This document shows positions 21,665 through 33,510 of a stretch of 64,000 bases of DNA, piece after piece. The notes below the pieces were generated by a model. That model saw only the letters and a list, made by a program, of their open reading frames with translations. It made no database searches and was not told the DNA's origin. The stretch is from Halichondria panicea (lineage: Eukaryota; Porifera; Demospongiae; Suberitida; Halichondriidae). Made by a program: the position numbers and the translations under genes. Where the stretch lies: NCBI RefSeq assembly GCF_963675165.1, contig NC_087378.1, positions 4,645,205-4,709,204 of the forward strand, given 5' to 3'. The number at the start of each line of letters is the position of its first letter. The first letter of the stretch is position 1.

Positions 21665-23125
21665 TAATAAATTTTATTTAATATTAATTTTTGTAGACTA
21701 CTTTTTACTATCTATTCCATAGCCCTCCATCTTCTTACCTTCTTCACAGTACACAGTAGACTGGAGTAGTGTAGATGAGCTAGTACAGTCTCAGTGTGTC
21801 AGCATATGGAAACCTTCCTGTTATTAGTCGCTTTCGTCTTTCACTTAGTATTCGTCTGTATCGATCTAAGGCTTGATCCAACTTATTAGTAGCCTTATAA
21901 GAAGCTTTCCTCCTTTAATTTAGTACTGGTATCATTGCCATTGTGCTTAGTAGTAACAGGCCTGATGGGATGGGTGATCACATCATGGAGGGCCCAAGGA
22001 AACTGCGTGGAATTGTCGTATAACATTTATATTGATGGTTCCCCCAGATGGTGGTAAGTGTCGGAGGCCTGAGAAACGCTAGTCTATTGGCTAGGATGTA
22101 AGTGACATTGATATTGTGTCTATCTTAACTTACTACTTATCTGTAGGTTGTTATGGAGTGTTTATGAGGACAAGTGGCACGGGATACGTACATCTAAAGA
22201 AACAAGAGTGGATCTGCGCCAAGCTAGCTAGCTAGATAGCTGCTCTTTCTAATGTATTTCTGTTGCTAAATTATGTTTGTTAAGAAGTGGAGCTATAATA
22301 TACCTGGCTCCTCTTGATGATTGTAAGTACTGGGCTGATGAAATAGTCCTGTACAAGTTGTCATCTTTTATTTGTTAAAAATAATTAACAATAATAGGGA
22401 AATTCCCAGGGAATTTCCCCTCACGTAGACAGTAAATTTCATTGTAAAAATGAACGTTCGGTGAGTTTCTTCAACGTCCGCGCTTGACCTGTTTAAAGCT
22501 TCGTAGAGACCCAAATTTTTACAGGTAGGTAGAGGAAGGGTTGAAGTTAGCACCTGTGAAAAAAAAATTTGTTGCCCATGTTTTTCATTTCTACTAAATT
22601 GGCCTATAGCTTAATTTAATTATTGCCGCGTTAAGGTCCGTTTTCATTGGCCCTGTCACATTTGACTCATTTGACTCTGACAATCGCGACTGATTATTAT
22701 CACCAAGTCAACTCTGCACAAGCAACTCTGCACAAGTCAACTCTGCACGCACAAACTGAATGATGGATTGTCAGCAAATTAAAAATTAATGATTAGGCTG
22801 GTTTCCAAGACACCATGAGGTACAGCCTTCATCTCGTTTTTTTAAGGTGCTTCGCCAGTAGCCCACATGCACCCAAAACTCAGTATAAATAATTATACTG
22901 AGTTGCGATTGTTCGATTCAAACACATGTAACCTTACACATGTAACCTTACACGAACATCGTACATTGTACAAGTTACCATTCATGGGGTTTGGGAATGT
23001 GCAGTTGTCGCAACATCTCAATCTGTCACGTCTTTTGATACTTTTGGCAAGGGCCGGGCCGGGTCAAAGTAATCGAACCTCCGACAAATTATTCTCCACA
23101 TACCGTCTCACAGTATCAACTTCTC
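21665..23125. other. No intact gene; possible fossil exons
   Basis: Weak coding-like fragments at about 22040-22100 and 22147-22210 lie between GTAAGT and TAG borders but have no recognised family. CAACTCTGCACAAG is repeated near 22715-22750. Otherwise non-coding. Confidence 0.3.
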
Positions 23126-23429
23126 TCATCTTGTAGCCTTCCGCTGTGGAACATTAGATGGCTTCCAGTACATAGTGGAAGCTCCACCTCTTCCTGCTCT
23201 ACCACACTCCTGAAAGTAGTCATCAATTGACCCATAGTGGATCGTCTGAGTGAGGCCAACACAATCGATTCCCATGCCTAGAGCCATCGTAGCAAACACA
23301 ACACGAACAACGCCATCAACATTCGTCAAGCTGGTTATTATGACATCCTTGTTGTGCTGAGGAGTTTTAGAGTGATACATTCCAAACAATCTGAAGTCAC
23401 TTAACTTTGGAGATCCTCCCTCAAATCTG
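23126..23429 (-). pseudogene. RecQ-type DNA helicase fragment (motifs V and VI)
   Basis: The minus strand encodes GMYHSKTPQHNKD, VRVVFATMALGMGID (motif V) and SIDDYFQECGRAGRGG (motif VI), the C-terminal half of a RecQ superfamily 2 helicase core. The ATPase motifs I-III are absent from the flanks, so this is an isolated exon or dead fragment. Many copies of such helicases are carried by mobile elements in early-branching animals; this is likely one. It is open for about 95 codons. Confidence 0.7.
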
Positions 23430-23537
23430 CCTGATGGTCACAACACTTGTACTGTCGAGGAGAGTTTTTCCTTTATAAACATTGTTTCCACAAACCCTGC
23501 AGAATTTCTGTAGTGCTGAGTGGTGTTCTCCGCTCAT
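23415..23537 (-). pseudogene. Zinc-motif N-terminal exon fragment (FCRVCG)
   Basis: ATG at 23537 starts a 40-codon ORF containing LQKFCRVCGNNVYKGKTLL, then a stop. The FCRVCG motif resembles the start of a zinc-coordinating domain common in transposon-derived sponge and cnidarian proteins. It abuts the RecQ fragment in a different frame, so the two are probably unrelated pieces placed side by side. Confidence 0.4.
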
Positions 23538-25487
23538 TACAAGCTGACATGTACAAAAATTACCTAAAGTTTAATATGCTATATCTATTGAATAAAAAGT
23601 GTGACAGTCCTATGTTTACAAAAATACAAAACTACTACATCTACTTTGGTTGTTGCAACAAACTGTTTGTACTGGTAAAATTCTGTGTTGATAGGAGACC
23701 GCTTTGATTTGGTTTACTCTAACCACTAATTTACAACATGGCTAACTACAAGCAAGCAACCACCTGTATGCGCACTACCATGTGCTTTATTTTTAGACTG
23801 CGCACTGGTCATTAACTTCTTATGTAATGTTTAATAATCATTTCCATGACAAAAATAGTGCACAAAAATCTAAAAAAAGAACAGTAAGTTCAGACGAAAA
23901 AAATGGTACATAACCACACCCACTTTTCATAATAAGTCCTTGATTCGAATATTAAACTAAGTGACCAGCTTGAAACGGCTGTGTGGAGGGAGAAATAACT
24001 TCCATAGGATTACTCAGTAGAGCAGAAAGAAAGCAGACTAAAACAGTCAACTAGAGCACTAAAGTGCAAACCCTCGGCTGGTGACATGATTATAAAGAAA
24101 CCATGCAGTGCATTGCCATATAGTGATGTTGTTATTATAGTGATGTTGTTGTTATCTTGCACAGCAAGCAATAAAACTAAACCAGGCACACTATAGATAT
24201 GATATATGCACTGAGGATTAGGATCACAGCAAAGAAGCCTGGAGGTGCATGGAGTAGCAGTAGGAGTTAGTGACCCTGACCCTGTTCTTGGTACAGGATC
24301 ACTTCAGTTATAAGTGTTCAAGCTACATTTTGCTCGCTTTTTCGCTTTTATTAGACAACGTAGACAACGAAGCTTTTAACATCGAAAGCTGCCACTATCA
24401 AAAGTACTAACTTGTTGTATGGAGGCACATCAAAGCTTGTTCAAGCTTCTTAGCTTTTGCTCGACAAAGAAGCTTTAACACTGCCACTATTTAAACCAAG
24501 ATATTGTTGTGTGCAGGCTATCCATGGTGAGTATATATACCTGTGACCAACAGACTACTATACCCGTGGCCGCCCACGCGCGCCTCAGGTAATGAACGTT
24601 GTTCACAAGTCTCAACGTGCAGCTATAGCACGTACAGTAAGTCTTACTGTTCTATCTATGATGAAACTGAGCTAGACTACGCCTGTTGAACATAAGCGCC
24701 ACCGCACATAATTTAAGCGCTAGCTTGGGCTGAACGCAATTTTTTGTGCTGTAATTATATCAATTACGGTATAATACAGTGCATGATAGTGATGTTGTTA
24801 TCATGATATGTATGACTTGCACAGCAACTCCGGAGCAATAAAAAAAACCCACAATCGTGACGTAAGGTATTCTCCCACGCATTCAGAGTGCATTCAGAGT
24901 ACTGTACTGTACACTGTGCTGTGAGTCAGATCAGCCTAAGCTAATACTATAGACTATAGCATGTAGAAAGACACAAGAAAAGCAATCTAGACTAGTAGAT
25001 CATCTAGCTAAGCCTAAGGTATAGCTAGTTCCAGTCCTTGTCCAGCTTGCTGCAGGCAAAGTTTTATTAGTCAGCGTGGGTAGGCCATCATCTCTAGTCC
25101 TTCTACCACGGCTCTCCTTTTTCCTAACTCAACGTCTATTTCTTTCTTATTCCTCCAATTAACTTATTCCTCTAATTAATACCGTACTTTAGTAAATTGA
25201 ACGAGTGATAAAGAGAGTGATAAAGAGAACAGAACAGAAAAAAAGAAAAAGGAGAGCCTGTGTGTATTATAGGTACTTCTGACATTAAGTACCTGACATT
25301 TGCATGTGCTTTTCTTTTCCTTGCATCTTTTCCTTGCATCTGGTTGCACACACCTCCTCATCTGCTACTTAAAGTGCAAACTGCACACTGTAGTGTGCAA
25401 CCAGTTTCCCAATACGTGTGCGACAGTCACACTAATGCACCTGGTGTGGTCTGCTTTCGCAATTTTCGTTTCAAGACTTTCAGGCGA
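23538..25487. other. Non-coding with a dispersed repeat
   Basis: About 24040-24600 holds one copy of a repeat that also occurs at 35218-35565 and, inverted, at 59690-60470. Shared tracts are CCCTCGGCTGGTGACAT, CAAAGAAGCCTGGAG and CAACAGACTACTATACCCG. The rest shows nothing recognisable. Confidence 0.6.
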
Positions 25488-25605
25488 TTAACCCTTTCCT
25501 TGTTGAAGCCGTCATATGACGGCCACTCTAGTGGTCATTATCAAAAATTCGCTACGCTGTAGGTACCAGCACATGCGCATTGAGCTGCTCTGTCACGTTT
25601 GCCGT
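25488..25605. mobile_element. piggyBac-like MITE end
   Basis: Starts TTAACCCTTTCC and contains the palindrome CCGTCATATGACGG. It matches, inverted, the end of the element at 43300-44074. TTAA plus CCCTTT fits piggyBac-type termini. Only about 115 bp remain before unrelated transposase sequence begins. Confidence 0.55.
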
Positions 25606-25625
25606 TTGATAATGTTTCGTAGTAC

Positions 25626-27198
25626 ACAGCTAAATTTGATATGCCTCGTTCATGGATTCAGTCTCGCATGGGTTTTACTAAACGGATGGGAACTACTACA
25701 CGACCTCCAATCCCACCAGAACTGTACAAGGAATGTTAATGGAGTACTTGAGGGGCATCAAGGACAAAATAAAGAAGTTCAATATTCCTGTGCTTAATGC
25801 CGACCAAACTCTATCATCTTATATTCTCTGCGCACTTAAGGCCCGGGTCCAGATTTCAACACCAAAATTTACACTATGTTCATACTGCTGTATTATTTGC
25901 AATATACAGTGTATGCTGCATTAAAATGATCCAAAATAAAGCTCAATGTTTTCTTTTTCCAAAAAACTAATTAGCTTAATTCAATTATGCTAATTAGTCC
26001 CATAAATGGTGATGACGTCATGGCACTTTCAGAAAGAGAAGTGCAAATACGGCGTTGAAGATGCCAAGATCAAGCTTCAAAAACAAGGCTAGATGAACAT
26101 CTCATAGCTAGGTACTAGTATCCTTGATGGGAAGAGTAGGAGTTATTGTATTCTTGAGATACACAAAATAGCCTACCTCTAGAGTGGCTGTCAGAGCTAA
26201 AGAAGCTAGCATAGCTAAGAAAGTTTTGGACATTTTTACTTCCCATCAAGGAAACATAATCATAACAACATACTCTATCTTTTGAGGGCCTAAACAGCTA
26301 CTCTTACCTTGTTTAAGTCCGCCGTATTTGTTGCCAAAGATAATCTATAATAGTTCTAGCAGCTAGCTAAGCAAATACATTGACCTTATGACGTCACATG
26401 CAATGAATAACATTAATAAACATTATGAATCTCATTAACACTACATGATCTACATGATCTACATAAAATGTTGGCAATGAATAAAATTAATCTTATCAGT
26501 GCCTGACCCAGGCCTTAACTGCGCAGAGTTTCTGTTGGAAAGATAACGATGGCCAAGAGTGGATCAAAATCAATGTTTAACTGATAAGCGTAATATTTTT
26601 GTTGTTACCTTGGCTGGTGATTTTTTTTGCCACTACAAATTATATATCAAGGAAAGACTACAGAAACATTGGTCCAACGAGACAGAAACTCTGAAATTGA
26701 TAGATGAAGTGATTAATCCTTACGTGGTAAAGAAGAGAGCAGAGTTGAAACTAGACCTAACACAAAAGGCCTTGGTTATATGGGATATGATAAAAGTAAT
26801 GGAAAAGTTGCATTCGTTACATTGTGAATTTGTTCCTATACCTGCCAACATGACATATATTTCAGCCTCTGGATCTAACGAGGCTGGATTTAACTGTGAA
26901 TGGATCATCAAAGAATTATATGAAAAATAAATTCATTACCTACTATAGTGACGCTGTCAAAAAACAACTTGATGATGGAAAAGCTCTGGATGATATTGAT
27001 GTGGATTTTAAGTTGACTACCATGAAGCCACTACATGCTCAGTGGCTTGTGAGTATGTATAACTTCTTCACTACAGAGAAGGGAGCACGTATAATTTTAA
27101 AAGGATGGAAGAAGGCAGAAATAGTTGGCATTGTGGATGAAAGTATAACTATTCCAAGTGAAGACCCTTTTATTACCATATACACCAATACTAGTTAA
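25626..27198 (+). pseudogene. pogo/Tigger-type (DDE_1) transposase, disrupted
   Basis: Before 25826 the sequence encodes GFTKRMGTTTRPP and LNADQT, the region of the first catalytic Asp, with an in-frame TAA between. A 703-bp MITE (25826-26528) follows; after it the frame resumes with SVGK-like residues, then HWSNETETLKLIDEVINPYV and CEFVPIPANMT. A frame change comes just before the expected FQPLDLT motif (second Asp region), which survives in another frame with a 15-bp in-frame duplication. The C-terminal part (FITYYSDAVKKQLDDGK ... HAQWLVSMYNFFT) is open to 27198. This order is that of pogo-like transposases. The protein cannot be active here. The part from 25826 on is repeated in inverted orientation at 31591-33482. 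Confidence 0.75.
25826..26528. mobile_element. 703-bp MITE with CTCTGCGCA ends
   Basis: Begins CTCTGCGCACTTAAGGCCCG and ends GGCCTTAACTGCGCAGAG, an imperfect inverted repeat of about 27 bp. It lies inside the pogo transposase frame, flanked by TT. Other copies are 32755-33482 (inverted) and a partial at 44075-44412. It has no ORF. Confidence 0.75.
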
Positions 27199-27669
27199 TT
27201 CTACTGTACTGTATTTCTGTGCTCACTTATCACCTGCATAGGAAACATGATAACATTAATTAATACAATGTCATTTCAATTTCATAGACTGGCGACGCCG
27301 CCCTCGGCGCGTGTAGCTACACGCGCTCGAGGTCATTTCAAATCGCTAAAATTAGTACCCGCCAAATGCAGTATCTCAGCAAACCGCTAAAATTAGTACC
27401 AGCCAATAATACCAACCTTAAGCCGTGATGATAATTATGGTAGGGATATAATTATAACTGCATGATTGGTTAATGCAACAACTGAAGAAGTTAAGGGTCA
27501 GTATAATCACTGATGGGGGGGGAAAGGTTTGAGATGGGTCGTACGCTGGAGATGGTGTTTGATACGATGAATGTGGTATGTAGCTGGTGCTGGAGTGAGG
27601 AAACGAAGGAGGACTACTAACCATGTTCATGTTCATCATTGTTCATCATCTGAGACATAAAACCCATCA

Positions 27670-28571
27670 TCATGTTTGCATGCGTTCCTCGTGATTTCGC
27701 TCCTCTTGCCTCTCTTGCCTCCTTTTCCTCTCAATTTCTGCCTCTAGCTTCACTCTCTTCAGTTCCCTCTCTTCTGCCTTCTCCTCCATATCACAAATGA
27801 TTGTGATGAGCTCTGAAGAGGTGCTCGACTTAGTGGAGCGTTTTCTTTTTTGTGCTATACATTAATTGAAAACAAACAATGTTATCATTCCAAACACCTA
27901 GGTAATGAAGCAGGCGTAGGGTACCTCCTTCAATTACTAGATCACTATCATGAGTCCCACCTCCACCACCTGCTATATCTTCACCGTGCGAGTAATCTTG
28001 TGCAACCAAATATAATTATTACGTCAAGTGCTTAAACATTATACCTTCAGTGTCATGCGCTAGTGAATGTTGTGGTTGAGACACACCAGAATCAACCTAC
28101 ATTAAAGCACTGGGCAATGCTGCAGTTGAGTATATTCCACACTACAATAGCTATATACCATTACAATAGCTATATATATACACGTACATGCATGTAGATT
28201 ATAGCGTGGTTCCCTTACCATCGGTAGTATCAGTATTGCTGTGGAGGTTTTGATGCTGCTCTTGTGTCCTCATAAAAAGGACAGGTTGACCTGCCCTGAC
28301 CAGTTATTCGATTATTGTCTTTAACCTAGCTATAGTAATACCTTTCTATACCTTTCTATACTTGTTGTGTGAGGTTCTTTATTTTAGTCCTACATTGCTC
28401 CCAAGTCCAGTTGTATCCAAGGTCTTGGAGATCTCTAGACACTTTCAGGAAGATGTCTCTGTTCCTCTTTACAGAGTCTAGCTTGCTCTGGACATCCCAT
28501 ATAGCGCGTGTAGCCTCGCTGTCCCAACCACAAGCACTGCTCTTCCTCTTCTGCTGCATCTCCATGGCCAT
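27670..28571 (-). CDS. Myb/SANT (trihelix-like) DNA-binding protein
   Basis: Exon 28571-28362 starts at an ATG and encodes a Myb/SANT-like DNA-binding domain: WDSEATRAIWDVQSKL, then WTWEQCRTKIKNL, ending at a GTATAG donor. Later exons are 27996-27925 (HGEDIAGGGGGTHDSD) and 27854-27670, which join in phase and end in a highly charged coiled-coil (EEKAEERELKRVKLEAEIE) before TGA. Middle exons near 28248-28210 and 28083-28035 are likely, but the phase of one join fails, so the gene may be damaged. A methionine-rich MMMGFMSQMM segment typical of this family's C-terminus follows the stop in another frame. Such proteins accompany PIF/Harbinger transposases or are host regulators; no Harbinger transposase is visible here. 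Confidence 0.6.
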
Positions 28572-28971
28572 GTCTGCCTAATCTAGTAGATCTATAGCTA
28601 GCTAGAGCACCTGCACGTGCAAGGCTGCATAAAAATTCATTGATAATACTGTGCAATGCGCATTCAATCCTCCTCTGGGATTGGGTCAAAGCAGTTGTAA
28701 TTCGAATTCGCGCAATGCGCATTGGGTGTGGACACACTCAATTCAGTTTGAGTGTGGACAGGCCTTAATATGGCTGGACGATTGAAAAACTCACTGGGCC
28801 ACATGAATGAAGCATTTGCTCGCTGAAGGAGCAGAACCTGCTGCCTTTGAGAAGAAGGCATTTTCGACCTGGTGACCTATGCTGAGCGGCACAAGAATGC
28901 TCATATGTGAGAGATTTGCACAATCATACTCCAACCTGGAAGAGGAAAGATGTACAGCTACGAAACTACGA

Positions 28972-29040
28972 AGTCCAGACAATACGTCAGCTGGAGGCCC
29001 TCAGATTGATTGTGACAGGCACAGCTGGCACAGGGATGCG
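28972..29040 (+). pseudogene. Pif1-like helicase Walker A fragment
   Basis: A short segment reads RQLEALRLIVTGTAGTG, which matches the Walker A region of Pif1-family helicases carried by Helitrons and other elements. The codon for the catalytic Lys is replaced by ATG (Met) and the frame closes soon after. Only a remnant, and the call rests on one motif. Confidence 0.35.
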
Positions 29041-29104
29041 CTGTTAGGTGACACCCTCAAGGTCTCCACTTGGGGTCTCCGCTCCAAGTGGGGTAGCAAT
29101 GCAG

Positions 29105-30300
29105 AAGGTAAACAGATGTGCATACAACTCCTGGTTGGAAATTATCGTTGCCTATGCATTCTCGATGGATCAATGAGCACAACCTTATGAAGTTACGTAC
29201 TATAATGTCATCACAAGTTATTGTAATAATTATTATCGAGACCTGCCAATGCTTATGGATACGGGGATTAGCAATGTAAAATTAATGTAAAATTAATGTG
29301 AGTGATGTGAGTGACGTATCTTGGTCGTATATTAACCGAAGTGAATATTCGCATATTTTGTTTAAAAAATTTATAACTCATGAACCGTATATTAAAAACA
29401 CTTGTAACAAAGTTCCACAGGTAGACTGTCGCATCATCATTGTTGCCTAGCAACCAACCAACCACCACCCCACAAATAACAATTGTTAACAAAAATACAA
29501 TTGTTAACAAAAATTCATCAAAGTGACTGAACACATGATATAAGTGTTCAGAATGTTCTCACGGTGACTCAGGACTCAATCAGGATCTGCAGAAACTTGT
29601 ATTTGAGGTTCTATCGGCAGACGCCCTTTTCCCGGGAAATATTTTCTTCGCCTACACACAGGTTTACAAGTGGCTCATGATGTCCACTGTTGTACTAACT
29701 AGCCTAAACAAACCTATAGAAGCTACAAATGCTACTCTATAGTGACTTACCAGGTTCAGGAAGATGGTCCACCTCAAGTGCGTCTTCCTCAGGATTCTCA
29801 GGCTCTTTCTTTTTAGCTTGACCTCTCTGAAAGGAAGCTTCCTACCTAGCTATGATCCCAGTCACTGTCCTCTCACTCATACTCATAGGCATCGATATTC
29901 TATTCTCACTCTCTAGCTTCCCTAGAACCTCCCTGAAGTTGTACTACGAAGAACGGTCACTTTTCTTTCAACGATTCTGATTGAACCGTACCTCGAAGCA
30001 AAATATTAAAAATACCACGTGGAAGAGCAGCTCAATGTGCATGTGCTGGTACCTGCAGTGTGCGCATAGCTCCAACACAGCTTGCACAATGACTTTTTGA
30101 AATTTATCAGTAGCCATGCCGACTATAGCGGGGAAAGGGTTAAACGACGACGAATGTGTGTTGTCATTGCGTATCTATGAGAGCAGCTCAGCTGCAAATG
30201 CTGACTATGTAGGTATAACACCATAGATACATAATTATGCTTCAGTGCGCATGCGCATGCCCACTTGCAAATTATATACATTAGACCAAATTATTCAGCT
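29105..30300. repeat. Dispersed repeat split by a TTAA insertion
   Basis: 29105-29270 and 30143-30300 match the ends of 35867-36250 (CATACAACTCCTGGT, ATTATTATCGAGACCTGCC, ACGACGACGAATGT, CGCATGCGCATGCCCACTTG). At 36090 the two parts are joined across a single TTAA. This copy holds 29392-30143 in between, so it is the filled site. Confidence 0.7.
29392..30143. mobile_element. piggyBac-like MITE, 0.75 kb, at TTAA
   Basis: Flanked by TTAA on both sides; the right end reads GCGGGGAAAGGG-TTAA. It shares its interior (GTTGCCTAGCAACC, GCAGACGCCCTTTTCC, CATCGATATTCT) with 43300-44074 and in part with 42380-42655. The left end lacks the CCCTTT terminus and is probably truncated or rearranged. No intact ORF. 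Confidence 0.65.
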
Positions 30301-30383
30301 GTATGTGGTAACACATACATTTAACGGAACGTTCTGCCGTTCTGCCGCTGTCCTCCGGAGACGACCCCCACTAGAAATCTATG

Positions 30384-31346
30384 GGCGAACAACTAGGCCT
30401 GGTACTAGTTGTCTGCGCATGCGTCAGTCGTTCGTCAGATTCTGACGAATGGATATTCTCGTTCACTTTCGTGACATTTATATTCGTGTACTATCGTGTA
30501 CTAGAAGTCAGTTTTATCATTATTGGAATCGGCTCTTAGCTGAAGCTTCTCTCTTCTCTGAAGCTTAGAAAACATTGACTGAACAACAAGGGAAGAGGTA
30601 TAAAGCTTTGTCAAGCTTGTTAAGGTCAGATATTTTTGTTTTTTGTGTGGGCCCTATGCTATTCAAGTCTTGTTCATGTTTGGTAAGATATATCTATATC
30701 TAGGTAGACTATAGTATCATCATTAATAATATGGTGGATCAAGTGAAGAGTGTGACTTGGTGCTGCCATCATCAGCTAGTCGACAATGACACTATAACTT
30801 GTTTAACTTGTTTAATACGATATGTATAGATCTACACTATAGATCTACACGTATTTAGAATGTCTACTTCTCTGTACAGGAGCAATGCTCTTGGCTATAC
30901 TAACGGACGAGACTGGACAGTTTAAGGTAAGGGTTTAACCGTGTTTGGTTTCTTTTAATATTGTCCTATACTTACAGGACTGGAGTATGACCTGCTCGTT
31001 CGAGCGTTGGTGGGTAGCTCAGAGGCATCTACGTTTTCTTAAGCAAAGTTTAACTGAGTTACGAGTTGGGGCATAGAATCAGAGAAGTCCAGCAGCCTGC
31101 TAAATCACGTAATTTGAAGGCATTCAATCATCTTGAAGTTGCCCTGGGTCACTGTAATCGTGCTGCAGCACAACTGGCAACTCCCCAGGCCCTTGTGAAG
31201 CAGCTCCCTCTATGTGCATCTTTTGTGCTCACTCTGTGCATTTTCTGTGTACAAATTTCGATTATAAATATTTTTGCCGACCAACAAATACAATATGAAA
31301 ATTTGACCCATGCGCAGACAACTAGTACCAGGCCTAGTTGTTTGCC
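30384..31346. mobile_element. TIR element, 963 bp, 38-bp ends
   Basis: AACAACTAGGCCTGGTACTA...GCGCATG at 30384-30421 is the inverted complement of 31309-31346, with one mismatch near the tip. It lies in the middle of the foldback. No target duplication is clear and no transposase is seen; 31066-31389 is an open frame of unknown meaning. Confidence 0.7.
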
Positions 31347-32097
31347 TAACCGTTATAAAAGCGAAAACTCGGCCTGGGATCGAGGCTAGTACCGAACAGA
31401 AGTAATTAACATTAATTATAATTATAGCACTCTATATCATTTGTTAGTACATAATTCTTTCCCCTGTTCTTTAAACAAACGTTTATGCGCACCTACAGTG
31501 CTGCATCAAAACACCTGTACTGCTCCCCCATCACACCTTGTGTCACCCTAGTAAGTGTCACCCTAGTAATTTATACCTGCATGTATGGCAGAGGAGCGAA
31601 ATCACGAGGAACGCATGCAAACATGATGATGGGTTTTATGTCTCAGATGATGAACAATGATGAACATGAACATGGTTAGTAGTCCTCCTTCGTTTCCTCA
31701 CTCCAGCACCAGCTACATACCACATTCATCGTATCAAACACCATCTCCAGCGTACGACCCATCTCAAACCTTTCCCCCCCCATCAGTGATTATACTGACC
31801 CTTAACTTCTTCAGTTGTTGCATTAACCAATCATGCAATAATTATATCCCTACCATAATTATCATCACGGCTTAAGGTTGGTATTATTGGCGGGTACTAA
31901 TTTTAGCGGTTTGCTGAGATACTGCATTTGGCGGGTACTAATTTTAGCGATTTGAAATGACCTCGAGCGCGTGTAGCTACACGCGCCGAGGGCGGCGTCG
32001 CCAGTCTATGAAATTGAAATGACATTGTATTAATTAATGTTATCATGTTTCCTATGCAGGTGATAAGTGAGCACAGAAATACAGTACAGTAGAATTA

Positions 32098-32745
32098 ACT
32101 AGTATTGGTGTATATGGTATTAAAAGGGTCTTCACTTGGAATAGTTATACTTTCATCCACAATGCCAACTATTTCTGCCTTCTTCCATCCTTTTAAAATT
32201 ATATGTGCTCCCTTCTCTGTAGTGAAGAAGTTATACATACTCACAAGCCACTGAGCATGTAGTGGCTTCATGGTAGTCAACTTAAAATCCACATCAATAT
32301 CATCCAGAGCTTTTCCATCATCAAGTTGTTTTTTGACAGCGTCACTATAGTAGGTAATGAATTTATTTTTCATATAATTCTTTGATGATCCATTCACAGT
32401 TAGATCCAGCCTCGTTAGATCCAGAGGCTGAAATATATGCGTCGCGTCATGTTGGCAGGTATAGGAACAAATTCACAATGTAACGAATGCAACTTTTCCA
32501 TTACTTTTATCATATCCCATATAACCAAGGCCTTTTGTGTTAGGTCTAGTTTCAACTCTGCTCTCTGCTCTCTTCTTTACCACGTAAGGATTAATCACTT
32601 CATCTATCAATTTCAGAGTTTCTGTCTCGTTGGACCAATGTTTCTGTAGTCTTTCCTTGATATATAATTTGTAGTGGCAAAAAAAATCACCAGCCAAGGT
32701 AACAACAAAAATATTACGCATTGATTTTGATCCACTCTTGGCCAT
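32098..32745 (-). pseudogene. pogo-type transposase remnant, inverted copy
   Basis: Minus-strand copy of the C-terminal transposase in the right foldback arm: ERLQKHWSNETETLKL, then KPLHAQWLVSMYNFFT to a stop near 32098. It shares the 15-bp duplication in the LDLT motif with the left copy and has an extra 7 bp near 32437. Its N-terminal part, including the first Asp region, is absent because the arm ends at the MITE tip. Confidence 0.7.
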
Positions 32746-33510
32746 CGTTATCTTTCCAACAGAAACTCTGCGCAGTTAAGGCCTGGGTCAGGCACTGATA
32801 AGATTAATTTTATTCATTGCCAACATTTTATGTAGATCATGTAGATCATGTAGTGTTAATGAGATTCATAATGTTTACTAATGTTATTCATTGCACGTGA
32901 CGTCATAAGGTCAATGTATTTGCTTAGCTAGCTGCTAGAACTATTATAGATTATCTTTGGCAACAAATACGGCGGACTTAAACAAGGTAAGAGTAGCTGT
33001 TTAGGCCCTCAAAAGATAGAGTATGTTGTTATGATTATGTTTCCTTGATGGGAAGTAAAAATGTCCAAAACTTTCTTAGCTATGCTAGCTTCTTTAGCTC
33101 TGACACAGCCACTCTAGAGGTAGGCTATTTTGTGTATCTCAAGAATACAATAACTCCTACTCTTCCCATCAAGGATACTAGTACCTAGCTATGAGATGTT
33201 CATCTAGCCTTGTTTTTGAAGCTTGATCTTGGCATCTTCAACGCCGTATTTGCACTTCTCTTTCTGAAAGTGCCATGACGTCATCACCATTTATGGGACT
33301 AATTAGCATACTAATTAGCATAATTGAATTAAGCTAATTAGTTTTTTGGAAAAAGAAAACATTGAGCTTCATTTTGGATCATTTTGATGCAGCATACACT
33401 GTATATTGCAAATAATACAGCAGTATGAACATAGTGTAAATTTTGGTGTTAAAATCTGGACCCGGGCCTTAAGTGCGCAGAGCTTGACTAGCCTTTCTTA
33501 AGTTTGAATT

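Larger units (their letters stand above)
25826..33482. repeat. 7.7-kb foldback: 1.9-kb inverted arms
   Basis: 25826-27706 and 31591-33482 are reverse complements, nearly identical over about 1.88 kb, separated by 3.9 kb. Each arm runs from the outer tip of the CTCTGCGCA MITE, through pogo transposase C-terminal sequence, to the last 37 bases of an exon of the Myb/SANT gene. The arm edge cuts that exon arbitrarily on the inner side and coincides with a MITE terminus on the outer side. Small differences (for example a 7-bp insertion near 32437) show it is not an assembly mirror of one sequence. Confidence 0.85.

Noticed and set aside
28679-28768. GTGTGGACACACTC...GAGTGTGGACA as a transposon TIR
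   Set aside because: Only a short imperfect inverted repeat, with no matching distant end found.
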